Positions 12,566 to 23,878 of a stretch of DNA of 64,000 nucleotides are shown here, in pieces (position 1 is the first letter of the stretch; each line of letters begins with the position of its first letter). The stretch lies in the NCBI RefSeq assembly GCF_027596085.1, contig NC_072451.1:3542542-3606541 (forward strand), in the 5' to 3' direction. The DNA is from Anoplopoma fimbria. Its lineage: Eukaryota > Chordata > Actinopteri > Perciformes > Anoplopomatidae. The notes under the pieces are model-generated. The model was not told the origin of the DNA. It worked only from the letters and a program-made list of their open reading frames with translations, and searched no databases. Both the position numbers and the translations under genes were made by a program.

Positions 12566-13050
12566 ACCATAGACTATATATAAGTGGACTTAGTCATCGT
12601 GACGTCACCCGTTGGTTTGTGGACTGACGTTTTGAAGCCTTGAGTTCGGCAATTCTGCTGTCCCCATCTTGGATTACCGCCGTCGCCATGTTGTTGTTTT
12701 TTGCAGCCAATGAACAAAATTGACCATATTTGGACCATATTGGATATTTGAAATTGAAGTAGAGACGCCGTATACGTCCCTGGTGTCGACCTGTCAATCA
12801 GTGTATAGCTCCGCCCTAAAGCATACCCTGCTTTATGGTCTGTTTGACTCTAAATGGAGCATCATTTACTAAATGAACATCATGCTGTATTGAAGAAGAC
12901 TTGAAACTAGAGATTGAGACCATAAACTCATGTTTACAATGTTTACTGAGGGAATAAATCAAGAGAGAAGTAGAGTCATTTTCTCATAGACTTCTATACA
13001 ACCAGAGGAGTCGCCCCCTGATGGACACTAGAGAGAATGCAGCTTTAAGA
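12566..13050 (-). repeat. Repeat A, near full-length copy, reverse strand
   Basis: This is the reverse complement of the element seen at 21803-22278, so it shows both ends: ACCATAGACTATATATAAG on the left and TGCAGCTTTAAGAC on the right. A CTCF-like motif lies at 13010-13024, reading CCATCAGGGGGCGAC on the element's strand. There are no obvious terminal inverted repeats and no open frame, so it is a non-autonomous element of unknown class. Confidence 0.88.
13010..13024 (-). promoter_or_regulatory. CTCF-like motif inside Repeat A, reverse strand
   Basis: The reverse strand reads CCATCAGGGGGCGAC. It is the only Repeat A site in the window facing the opposite way to the others. Confidence 0.45.
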
Positions 13051-13524
13051 CACTTTTGAATCGGTTTCATTCAGTGGAACCGGAGTTGCCGCCTGGTGAA
13101 GATAAACCAACAGGTCAGTGTTTGTGGGGGAGTCAGAGCGAAGTGCTTCTGTATCTTCATCTCGACCTGAGAAAGGAATGTTCAAGGTTCTTGAGCTCTT
13201 GGAGGATTTATGAAGAGGAATCTTCAGCTAAATCCTCTCCTCCAATTCCCCCGTGGATGAAAAGGCTTAGACAGGTAATTGTGTCTCAGCGCAGGATTCC
13301 TCCTCCCCCTCATCCCTCCCCCACTGGACGCCCACCAGCTTCAGTTTTTCATCAGCTTCTAAGCTCTGAGCTTTTTAATTCCTCTTCCTGGGTTGGAACA
13401 TTTTAATGATCCTCACTTAGAGAACATACCTGACCATAAATAATAGTATAGTTTTTATAGTTGTGTTGTTGGGTGGACTCGTTTGGACACCAGATTGGTG
13501 GAGGACCAGCCTCTTCTCTCTAAC

Positions 13525-13850
13525 CGACTCACTTCCTCCCCATCCATCCATCCCTCCTTTCCTTCTTCCCTTCCTGACTCTCTTACCTCCCTTTTCTCTT
13601 CTTCTTGCCACTCTTTTTTCATCTTATTTATTTTCCCTCCTGCTTTATTCTTATCCTTCCTCCCCCACTTCATCTGTCCCCCATCCTCCCTCCCATCTCT
13701 CCATTAATGCCCTTCCTATTTCTTTCCTTTTTTACCTTTTTATTTCCCTTTCTCATCCCTCCTTCACTCCATCCTGTCCTTTTTTTTACTATTTCCCTCT
13801 CTTCTTCCGTGCCTCCTATCCTCCCTTTTTCTTCTGTCCTTCTGCGGTTG
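13525..13850 (+). repeat. Polypyrimidine-rich tract
   Basis: About 325 bases that are almost all C and T, with CCATCCATCC and CCTCC motifs but no regular unit. The open frames across it (13463-13942 and others) consist of Pro, Ser, Leu and Phe and are compositional. Could act as a triplex-forming or protein-binding tract. Confidence 0.85.
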
Positions 13851-14385
13851 ATTTCTCCCTCGCGGTGGCTGTAATTCGCCCAGAGATGGATGGACCTGCG
13901 CTGCAATCATCTCACCCCCCCACCCTCCCCCGCTGCGTTTGATGGATCTCCCGGCTCGGCGGTCGGAGTCATTCTTCGGCGTTAGCTCCCCCTCGGTGGC
14001 AGGCTGATGAAACAGCCGGCTGAAGACAAGGGAGCTTCTGTTTTAATGTGTTTCTAAAGGCCCTGGTGTCACTGGACGCACTCTTAGGCTCCTCGCTATG
14101 AGCTAGACCTCACTGCTACAGAGTAGTACCCCCAACAAGTTGAATTGTAATTTTTGTAATTTCCGCTTGAATTTGGAAACTCCCTGATGGTTTTTGCCTC
14201 GTCCTGACTGAACTCTGTTGGGTTTCGGATCTGGAAGTCGTGCTTGTCATTTGAGTAAAATTGTTGCTGTTTGAGGAACCATGTTGAGATGATGATGGAT
14301 TTGAGGGCCTCGATCCTGCTGCTAGCATCCTCTTTTTAAATGATGGAGAAACAGTCATGACCAGAATCTGCAATGATAAAAAAAA

Positions 14386-14690
14386 CAGGCAGCAACCTCC
14401 AGTTCTGCAGAGTGAAGCCAAAGCTGAAGTCTCTTAAAGCTGCATTCTCTCTCCTGTCCACCAGGGGGCGACTCCTCTGGTTGTATAGAAGTCTATGAGA
14501 AAATGACTCTACTTCTCTCTTGATTTATTCCCTCAGTAAACATTGTAAACATGAGTTTATGGTCTCAATCTCTAGTTTCAAGTCTTCTTCAATACAGCAT
14601 GATGTTCATTTAGTAAATGATGCTCCATTTAGAGTCAAACAGACCATAAAGCAGGGGATGCTTTAGGGCGGGGCCCAGGGACTATGACCT
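14386..14690 (+). repeat. Repeat A, 5' half
   Basis: Begins near GCAGCAACCTCCAGTTCTGC, includes CTTAAAGCTGCATTCTCTC and the CTCF-like site at 14458-14472, and stops after GCTTTAGGGCGGGG. The 3' half is replaced by unrelated sequence. Confidence 0.88.
14458..14472 (+). promoter_or_regulatory. CTCF-like motif inside Repeat A
   Basis: CCACCAGGGGGCGAC matches the vertebrate CTCF core (CCASYAGRKGGCRS form) at almost every position. Occupancy cannot be told from sequence. Confidence 0.5.
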
Positions 14691-15712
14691 CCCTGTATCA
14701 GGGAGTAACATACTAAAGTGCATCTTATTGTCCATGAACTTATGTCATTCAGCCCAAACTTGCAATAGGAAACCAACGTTTTAGCATTTTCTTGATTTGA
14801 ATTTTTTTTTTTTTGAATTTCAAATAACTAACTTACTAACTTCACATTGATGTCAGTCTGTGTGTATTTATTTTAATTGTCTGAATGAAGACATCGGGTA
14901 GAAGAAACAATCCTTTTGGTTGCTCTGAAGAGATTTTCGGATTTGCGGTGACGTTTCATCTCTTCCCACCTGAGCGTTTCCAGAGAGCTCGAGTTCCTCG
15001 TGACGTCTTCCTCCTCCGCCTCGGAAACCTGAACCCTGGGATTTCATCCGACTCGGTTTCCATTTCCCCCCTTTGTCCGCCCAAGATGAATATTTAAATG
15101 AGAAATACTGAGCTTCCACCGCCTCCACAACAAATCCACTATCTCCAGTTGGATCATAATTCAATTTGAAACACATTTATCACGAGGTGCGACGTACCTT
15201 CTGGTCACTGAGCGGATGTTTACAAGGCGGCTCCACAGGGAAGGTGAATGTGCTCAAGACTTTGCTATCTGATGCCCTCCAATGCATCTGAAGCCTCTCT
15301 ACTGTATGAGTAATGGGACACGTCAATGGATAACCTCTGTCTGAAGCTCAACGGGAAACCAACATTATTCCCCCCAGAACAAGAGACTCAATATGTTTAC
15401 CAGCACAAAATATAAGTCGCCTTAAGGAAATAGTTTTGCATGGGTAAATGGGTAACTAAAAATTGGGTAAAGGACCAGAATTCTTCTGTGTATTTTAATA
15501 AAAGTAGAGATAAAAATTCAACTATTCCCCCTTTTTAGAAAACCAGCTGTGTAAAAGGATCCATGGGTTGGAAAAGCAATTATGAAAGGGAGATGTATAT
15601 ATTTCTATAGTCTTGTGTTACGTGCTTTATACAAACCATTAACAACAATGAGTATGAGGTACAACACACAAAAACATCAGAACAGAGATTAAAAAAGGGT
15701 AGTAATAAGGGC

Positions 15713-15800
15713 TGGGCATTAAATCGAAATAATGATATTGTATGAGACTAGATATCGTCTTCGATTTTGCATAATATCTTGTATATAAGTGTATTTTCCT
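15713..15800 (+). repeat. Fragment of a GGGCTGGGCATT-type fish repeat
   Basis: GGGCTGGGCATTAAATCG followed by ATATCGTCTTCGATTTTG and AT-rich sequence resembles the widespread 'gggctgggcgatat' teleost repeat. A related fragment lies at 50555-50650. Identification is from memory of the motif. Confidence 0.5.
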
Positions 15801-15825
15801 GGTTTTAAACGCTGCATAACATTAT

Positions 15826-16018
15826 AACACAGACGTATACGGCGTCTCTACGTCCTCCTCAGTCCAAATACGGTCACTTCTGTTCACTGGTTGCAAAAAA
15901 AACCCCAAGATGCTGACGACCGAAACGCCAAACTTGAAGCTTAAAAACATCAGTCCACAAACTAACGGGTGTTGCCACGACGACTACAACCACTTCTTAT
16001 ATACAGTCTATGGTAGAA
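15826..16018 (+). repeat. Repeat A, 3' (type 1) half
   Basis: Starts at ACGTATACGGCGTCTCTACG and ends at CTTCTTATATACAGTCTATGG. It is the half missing from 14386-14690, about 1.1 kb away, so the two may be one element split by a 1.1-kb insertion or two separate truncated copies. Confidence 0.85.
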
Positions 16019-18247
16019 TCAGTAGGGTTGAGAATCTGGAGCTGTGAATTCACATAAACACTAGACACAACATTAGATCAGAAGGCATTGTTCAACCCAA
16101 ATCTGTTAATGTTTCTTTTTTTTTCGAAACTGCAAATTCTTCAGATTCAGAAGAAGTCAAAGCTTTTCACTGGGTCACTCCCAATCTGTGGCTCATATCA
16201 CATGTTGATTCTTGTGCATTGTTACGAGGCAAACAATCTAAAGCAGAACATGATATGTGTTTGACTGAGTTTCATGAGTTTATAACAAATAAAAAAACTC
16301 CTAAAGCAATGACCAAACAAAAAAAAAAAAAATAATTTTAAGGTATTAAAGGTATTTTAAGTCTACCAGAACAAGCAAGACTCATGATGACATGGATGTT
16401 CTGGTCAGAATTATTCATAGAGAAAGTGAAAAAGGTTCAGTGTAACTGTGAAGGAGCGTGCACTGCAAGTCAACCTTCTGTCTATGAATATAAGAAAACA
16501 AAAAAAGCCTTGTTTTTTTTGGTTTCCTCGCTGATAAATCTCGTGTCCCGTCAGATGATCCCGCTGACTGTTGAGCCGGGCCAGAACTCCAGGCCACAGA
16601 GCGAGAACAAAAACAGATTTTTAAGCAGTATAAATTTAGACGTCCGTCTGGCCGGGACCGGAGCAGAGCGGTGGGGGAGGCGGTAAATTTATGGGTCATC
16701 ATCTGTTTTTCTGTGCGTGCGCCCTTCAAGGTTCAAAAGCAGGACGTGATAATGCAAGTCAATGAGCCCCACCAGCCATTCAGAGCCATGGCTCTCAAAG
16801 CAGGCAAACACTTTGGCCATTTGCAAAGCGCATAAATCACCAGCTATGTTTATCTTATTTCAGTTTAACAGATATTCAGTTTTAAGAGTCGTGGATCATT
16901 ATGAGAAAGCTCTCCGTGTTTGTCAGCCATCACTTTGATAGTGTTGAAGTCACACTTTCTTTTTGTAACTCCGGAGTCATATTTCCTCATATTTATTGCT
17001 CCTCTGTGTCTCTGACAGTTACTGTGGCCATTTTTGAGATAGATGAGGAAAGTGGGATTGTGTTTTTTTTTGTTTCTTTTGAGTCCTGTGTGGGTTTAGT
17101 CTGGGTTGGTTGGTATTTAAAGACCAATCAATGTAATTAACAGAGTCTTGGTGGACTTTGTTTAGCTTCACCGATGGCACCAAATAAAACACCTGCTTAC
17201 TAAACCGTATTGGTGGAACTACAATAAATCCAGTATTGAGCTGAAATGATTCATTTATTAATCAATTAGCCCATTGACAGAAAGAATAATGGCCAACTAT
17301 TTTTATATCAATTAAGTTGTGGAAGCAAAAATGCTAAATATGTCTTTTTTCCTGGATCTTTGCCTTCTTTTAACCCTTTAAATTGTCCTTTTAGAAACCG
17401 GATTGTACTGCCCGGGTCTCCTTCATGCCTCGCTCGCCGCACATTTAAATCAACCTTCCATCTTCACATCCTTCACTCTATTTATTAATGCTTCTCGTCT
17501 CCAAGGACGACGTGGTTTGCGTGAGTGTTGGGTCACCCCGCGGGGTCGTGTTAACAATCTGCACTCACTCGTCTCCAAACCTCCAAAACAACGTTGAGCC
17601 GAACAACAAGGGGCGGCCGTGAGAATGATGGTGTCGGATGGATGCTGTGTCGGCTTTCATCTGCTTGTCAAAGGACGGGGAGTTAATCAGGAGGGCTGAG
17701 GGGCCGTCTTTAATCTTGTAGATTACGCTCCTCACAGGAGGTTCAGGTGTGGATTGAAGTACGCAGCGCTACAGGAGGGGAGATTTACTGCGGAGGAGTG
17801 TTTGTGTGGATACTTTTCGTCGGATGAAAAAGACGGGACGTAGATTTGGAGACAGAAAATATAACTATCGTCTGTCAGCATCTAGTTTAAATGATTGTAA
17901 TATGTGGATAGTTTAACTTCAATCATTTTTGCGTTTCAGTAGAGGTTTTAGAAGTAACTTAAAGGGATAGTTTGGATGTTTTGAAGGGTTTTTTAACGCT
18001 TCACCTAGATGTCAACAGCCCCATCTGATGGGGGACTGAACTGAAAGTGAAACTAATCTTTTCTCTCTTTAAAGCCACCAGACTCCATTAGGAACCACAG
18101 TAAAGATCAGATTCAGTTCAGTCCTCTGGTGGTAAATATTCTAAATATAGCGTTCTGTTGAACTGGTATTGATGTTTCTAAGTGTCTAAAATACGTCCAC
18201 AGCAGCACATGGCTTTTAAACTGACGTGGGAACTGTTCGGGATATTG

Positions 18248-18455
18248 TAATCGACTTATCGTACGATATACGGACACAACCTCGATCATTTTTACATTAA
18301 CGACTTATCATATGATGTTTATGGGCACAACCTTTTATTTACATGTTAATTACTTATTGTACGATGTATGTACATGAAGTCTGATTTGTTATTTTTTTTC
18401 TTATTGTACGATATTTGGACATGACCTTGGTCATTTTTACGATTATTTTTTTTAT
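18248..18455 (+). repeat. Degenerate tandem repeat, about 60-bp unit
   Basis: Three to four diverged copies of a unit containing CTTATTGTACGATAT, GGACACAACCT and TCATTTTTAC. Confidence 0.75.
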
Positions 18456-18874
18456 TTATTTAAGATATTTTCACATTCTGATTTCCGATGAATATTCTTA
18501 AGATTTTAAAAGTGAATTGCTCTTTGAAAGGATGCACTAGTACTGACTCATCATTATATCAGTGGCATAAAACGATCTTAAATTGACAATAATGTTGTTT
18601 TTCTACAACATGAGTGACTATGTTTTTCTTTAATTCTTACACTGCAGTGCTTTTCCTGTGTGAAGTTTTCCTTATGCACATGTTTACCTGAGCAGATAGT
18701 AAAATCAAGCTGTGCTGAGCCGGAACCAGGTTTCTTATTTACATGATATTCAAAGCAATCTGGTTTCTGCAGACGGCCGACAGTGTTGTGAGGAGTCACA
18801 GGAACTCTGAGGCTTTTCGGGTTGCAGCTTTTTTGTCTCCATCCGTGTGTTGGATCTCGTTTTCCTCTGAACAC

Positions 18875-19100
18875 AGAGGCCGGTAACCCGAGCCGCTGCA
18901 GACAGGCCCGCAGTAGACCCGGCGGCTTCTCGTCTTCTCTGTCAGAATGACGGCTAATCCCGGGCGATGAGGGACACGCCGCTCCAGCCGACGTCCCATT
19001 GGCTGAACTCGTTGCTCATTGGGGAGATGATGTTTCCTGTGTCAGGAAGAGTCCGTGGAGAGGTGAAGCTGGAATGCTGCTGTTGTCGGTGGTGAGGTGA
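18875..19100 (+). promoter_or_regulatory. Candidate promoter region with inverted CCAAT boxes
   Basis: This stretch is visibly CpG-rich (CCGGTAACCCGAGCCG, ACCCGGCGGC, GACACGCCGC). It holds two inverted CCAAT boxes: CCCATTGGCT near 18997 and CTCATTGGGG near 19015. It is followed within about 170 bases by the open exon-like segment at 19176-19302. No TATA box is evident, as is usual for CpG-type promoters. Inference only. Confidence 0.35.
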
Positions 19101-19175
19101 ATTGGAAGCTTTCGTGGCGTTCTTTAGAACCTGGCAAACCCTTTTTGGACGTTTTCACTCAAGTGTGCTTGAGTC

Positions 19176-19302
19176 ATGCCGTCGTGTTGTGTCCACCTGA
19201 GACGGGGGATCCTGAGGAGGTACAGGCAGGTTCCTCTCAACGAGGCCGACGGAGCCTTCAGCTACAGCCCAGCCTCCACCAGGAGAGGCCTGCTGAACTC
19301 TG
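19176..19302 (+). CDS. Candidate alternative first exon (proximal)
   Basis: ATG (G at -3) opens a 42-codon frame starting MPSCCVHLRRG and ending LLNSG, followed by the good donor CTG|GTAGGT at 19303. It ends in phase 1, matching the exon at 27816 and predicting ...LLNSG-VCGCC. MPSCC would add a cysteine pair near the N-terminus, which suits a membrane-anchored protein, and the RR/RRYR segments are basic. A CpG-rich, CCAAT-containing stretch lies directly upstream. I do not recognise the peptide from any family. It may be an alternative EFR3 N-terminus, the first exon of another transcript, or chance. Confidence 0.35.
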
Positions 19303-20474
19303 GTAGGTCGGACGCCCAAGCCCTCAATAGAGTCACATTCACAGCTTTATTGGAGCCCAATGTTTATACTAGCGTGCAGGTTTAATTCCTGTGTAGCACC
19401 GTTCAAGCACAGATGGAATTGAACATGCATTTGATAACAAAAGGACGTATATTAAAACATTTTAAATGAATTCAAATGGAATAGATTGATGTAAGGTGTT
19501 GAGCGATATTTGAAATGCATATTTTGTGCTACATCAAGACAACAGTAGTTTCAGTCCTAGAAAACATTACTTTAACCTAACTTTTAAAGTATTTTTTTGT
19601 GTCCATAATTATTGGCATTACTATAGAAATCCTCCCACTCTCACTATCTAAACTTGGTACTTTTTGAGAACCAACCGATATGTGTCGGTGGCGCCAAATA
19701 TTACGTACTGTCAGGGCCAGTGAATGCTTGATCAGATTTGTTTTGCTTTTTAACTATTAACTCATTCACATGATAATTTAGACTTTAAGTGGCAAAATTC
19801 AAGATAGTCATTTAAATAAATGTCAAGACTCTATTTATCGCTGAAAGAGGTATCACAAAGGTGATTGAGCCATATGGCCCACTGATGAAAGTATTGCAAT
19901 ATTTATACATTTGCAGTATTCCCTGAAAACTATGCACGCAATTCTGATAAAAATCATGTTAGTATGGAATTTCGGACTCAACCCAAGACTGCAGACGGAT
20001 AACATTGTAGCACAGTTCTATTATTTTCACTCAAATAGAAATTCAAAATCAATCAAGACTAAAATCTTAAGGATTGACACTTTTAAATGTATTTGTCCGC
20101 TTTGTGTTACGTCAAAAGTTTAAACAAATATACAAAAAATAGAAAGTAGTGTTTATTGTATGTATGTATTAGTTTTGACAAATATTAAAGAGTATTACTG
20201 TGATAATCGTCCTGAAACTCAGTTGTTATTGTCTATAGAAGGAAGTTTTAGTACTGACTGAAATCTTCAACTACAAAAACTTTGCGTTGAATGTCTTGTC
20301 AGATATGTAATGTTTTGTTAAACAATATTTGACAATAAGAGGTTTGGTTTGTTTCGTTAATAATACCATATTTGGGTCACCATCGAGTCCAACAAAAATT
20401 TTGGAAACGTTTTTTAACTGATATAAATGTATATTTAGGCCTCTGCTTTCACCAAACAGAGCAGTTAGCAACGT

Positions 20475-20650
20475 GTTTCATTACCTCTGCCGAGGAGGTC
20501 ATGTTTTTTGGTTTTGGTTTCGTTGGTTTGTCTGTTAGTCAGCAGGATTACAGAAAAACTACTGGACAGGTTTTCATAAAACTTGTTGGAAGGGTGAAGC
20601 ATGGGAACACTTTATAATTTGGAGCAGATTTGCGTTATGGGTCAGATACA
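20475..20650 (+). repeat. CCTCTGCCGAGGAGGTCATG-type interspersed repeat
   Basis: The string of motifs CTGCCGAGGAGGT, GTTAGTCAGCAGGATTAC and AAACTACTGGACAGG, then TTGTTGGAAGGGTGAAGCATGGG, is a repeat I recall as widespread in fish and other deuterostomes. No protein is encoded. Confidence 0.65.
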
Positions 20651-21802
20651 CATATTATTTATCACTGATGGAAACAGAGCTCTGCGTTCTCCAAGTGTCC
20701 TTCTAGTTCTGGTTCTGTATTTATTCAGATTTTCCACATTTGGGCCGTTTGTTCATTGTTGACCTTTTAAGGAAATGTTTCCTTTTCCAAGTTTGTTCTG
20801 TACTGTGTTTGACATTTAGACTTTGGAGACAACGCATATGGACAAAAATGATTACTGTTCTTTTGCAGTTCAATATAAACTTCATTATTGTGGTTATTTC
20901 TGTCCAGTTTGCACCACACAACCCAAACTGTTACCTTCCGTTTCAGGGTGTGTGTGTGTGTGTTTTTCTCAGTATTTTTCCACTCTGTCTATTCATTCAT
21001 CGTTTGTGTGTTTCGCTGTGGTCCGGGTCTCCTCTGAGGGAATCAATGAAAAGATAAAGATTATGTTAGTACTCCGCTCAGGTGCTATGAGGCCATGATG
21101 AACACTTGATGAGAAATCTTTACCCAACATGCAACTCTGATGAAAGCACGCGTTAACAAGCTCTTCAGATCCACTGTAGATAGGAATGCTCATTATAGAT
21201 TTTAAACATTTTATTGTCTGAACAAACACGTTCCAAGTCTGTGAATCTCACATCGTGATCGTATCTCTGACGACGTCTGTGTACGCGTGACCGCTGGTGG
21301 ATGTGTAAGCGTTTTAAATGTTGTTCTTTTTTCTCTCTGCCTCTGTGTTTGTTTCACAGCAGGATGATGGATTTGATCCTCTGTAATGGCCTCTCCTCAG
21401 CCAGCGGAGTTAGTTTGGTTGTGGTGTAATTCATCAGTCCGTGTGACCACCACAATCTCTCCGTCTGAAGCCCTCTCTCTGCAGATCTATAGTCGGACGC
21501 TCAACTTGATGCATGGCCTCTATTACAGTATTGAAGTCACGATGCTCTAAGCCAGAATGGGTTTTAATGTAATTTGGAGCTGCTGTCATTCATTTTTTTT
21601 CTCTGCCACTGGTGCCTCTGCACAAACAAACAAGTCGACCCCGGCGGGGGTGAACGCAGTCAGGGAATACGTTTGGTCCGTGACAGAAGCATGATGGAGC
21701 ATCAGAAGATCCACAGCTCAAAGTAACGTCTTTCAGATTAGCTTGTTTTATCCAAATAACGGTACAAAATCCACATATAGAGTTTGCATAGATCATAAAA
21801 CA

Positions 21803-22278
21803 GGCAGAAACCTCCTACGATAAGTGAAGTCAAAGCTTCATGTCTTAAAGCTGCATTCTCTCTCCTGTCCATCAGGGGGCGACTCCTCTGGTTGTATAGA
21901 AGTCTATGAGAAAATGACTCTACTTCTCTCTTGATTTATTCCCTCAGTAAACATTGTAAACATGAGTTTATGGTCTCAATCTCTAGTTTCAAGTCTTCTT
22001 CAATACAGCATGATGTTCATTTAGTAAATGATGCTCCATTTAGAGTCAAACAGACCATAAAGCAGGGGATGCTTTAGGGCGGGGCTACACACTGATTGAC
22101 AGGTCGACACCAGAGACGTATACGGCGACTCTACGTCACTCCTCCTCAGTCCATATATGGTCACTTCCTGTTCACTGGTTGAAAAATAAGATGGCGACGT
22201 CCAAAATGCTGAACTCAAGGGTTCAAGTCCATAAACCAATGAAAAACGTTTCCATGACTACTTCCACTTCTTATATTC
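21803..22278 (+). repeat. Repeat A, near full-length copy
   Basis: Runs from AACCTCCTACGATAAGTG to CTACTTCCACTTCTTATAT and contains both halves in order: CTCF-like motif (21869-21883), GGGCGGGGCTACACACTG, GACGTATACGGCG and AAGATGGCGACG. The end is degenerate and passes into AT-rich sequence. Confidence 0.9.
21869..21883 (+). promoter_or_regulatory. CTCF-like motif inside Repeat A
   Basis: CCATCAGGGGGCGAC; differs from the 14458 site only at the fourth base. Confidence 0.45.
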
Positions 22279-22802
22279 TGTATTATTTATTTAACAATAT
22301 TATGAATAACACAGAGAAGCAGAAAATCCTCACATTAAAAAAAATCCACAACGTATCACACCAAGTATTCAATCATAATAATTGCTCACACGTTCACGCA
22401 GACAGACACTAAACGACACTCCCATTTAGGTCGGTTAATATTCACCCTGAGTGGCTGTGGAGCGAATTAGAGGCAGAATAACGAGGATGGAAATATGAAA
22501 AAAAAAAGCCGTCGTACCACCTCCTTCTCTGCAGCTCTGTCCTCTGGGCCGATCCATCTGCCGTCCCTGAACGCCTCGCGCAGGAGGTGCCGCGGCCCTC
22601 CAGGTGCTTTCACTTCATCTTCAACGTCTACACATACATGCTGCGACTCTGCCACAGCCGTCAGTGTGTGTGTGTGTGTGTGTGTGTATTCATAAATGCA
22701 TCTTTACCCTTGTAAAGTGTGAAGGTTGAAGCTTGTAGATAAGCAGGTCTGGCTGTCATGATGTTGTTGTAGTGGGGAAAGGTTCTTAAAAGGGCCTTAA
22801 AT

Positions 22803-23615
22803 AAGATGTTTTTATTTTACGCTCCAACATATTCATCAGTTCTCTTTTCTCTGAAACATTCAGCAATTCATATAATAATGTTTGATTGACTCGCAAAGCA
22901 ACTAGCAACAAGCTGATACACTTTTGTTGATATATGTTTCTTACTTTTCTAGATATTCCTTCATTTCTTGCAAAAATCCACCTCCACACATTGTAAAGTG
23001 TTGTATGATGAGGACAAAATTAAAAGTAAAAGGAGGCGTGTAACAGGTGGAGCACAGAGAACGGAAGAGTATTCTTGCAAATTAACGTTTTGGAACAAAT
23101 TTCTGAAAAAACAACCGAAACAATCTGCCCGGAGAACTGATTTCTGCATCCTTTACTGCTAAACCTCGCAAACATTAAAGCTTCTCCAAAAATATAACCA
23201 TATTTTACGCTACAACATATTCATCAGTTATCTTTTCTCTGAAATATTACCAACTAATATAGTGATGTTGGATTGATTCCCAAAGCGACTAGCAACAAGC
23301 TGATACACTTCTTGTTGTGTTTCGGTTTCAGAATGATTGAATTTTCCGACTAAATTCAGGATTTTTGGGGAGTACACAGATTATTTATCAGCTATGGAGA
23401 CGGCCTTTGTGGAGGTCTAGTTAGAAGAAGTGAATCTGTGTTGGATTGTGCTGAGGACAGAATTAAAAGTAAAAGGAGGCATTTAATAGGTGGAGCACAG
23501 AGTACGGAAGAGTATCATTACAACTGAAACAAAACTCCAAAAAACAACCCAAAAATCTGCACGGAAAACTGATTCCTGCGTCTTTTAATGCTAAAGCTCG
23601 CAAAAATAAAGCTGA
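22803..23615 (+). repeat. Tandem duplication of a 400-bp segment
   Basis: 22803-23196 and 23201-23615 are diverged direct copies. Both have the ordered blocks CAACATATTCATCAGTT, CTAGCAACAAGCTGATACAC, GGTGGAGCACAGAG and CTGATT.CTGC. Small indels separate them. No open frame is conserved between the two copies, so this is non-coding. Confidence 0.85.
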
Positions 23616-23659
23616 TTAATTACAGAAAAAAGTCCATGTTGTCTCAATATTTTCAAAAA

Positions 23660-23878
23660 ATAAATGTATTACCAAATGCAACGTTCTGTCATACAAATTG
23701 GTTTCGAAGAAAACTTACTCCTAATTTTTGGTGCGTTTTCCTACAAGAGTCCAGCAACACGTGTCAATTTCTGCTTGCAACATGAGTCCAGTCTTTTCAA
23801 AATAAAAGACGGCCAAGAAGCCAATGAGTGACGTCGCCATGGCTACGTCCACTTCTTATATACCGTCTACTGTTTTAA
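23660..23878 (+). repeat. Repeat C fragment joined to Repeat A 3' end
   Basis: 23690-23785 resembles part of Repeat C (GTGCGTTTTCCTACAAGAGTCC). 23800-23878 ends with the Repeat A type 1 block CTACGTCCACTTCTTATATA. Both are truncated. Confidence 0.6.

Noticed and set aside
13463..13942. 159-residue open frame
   Set aside because: It lies over a polypyrimidine-rich tract and consists of Ser, Pro, Leu and Phe; the openness is compositional.
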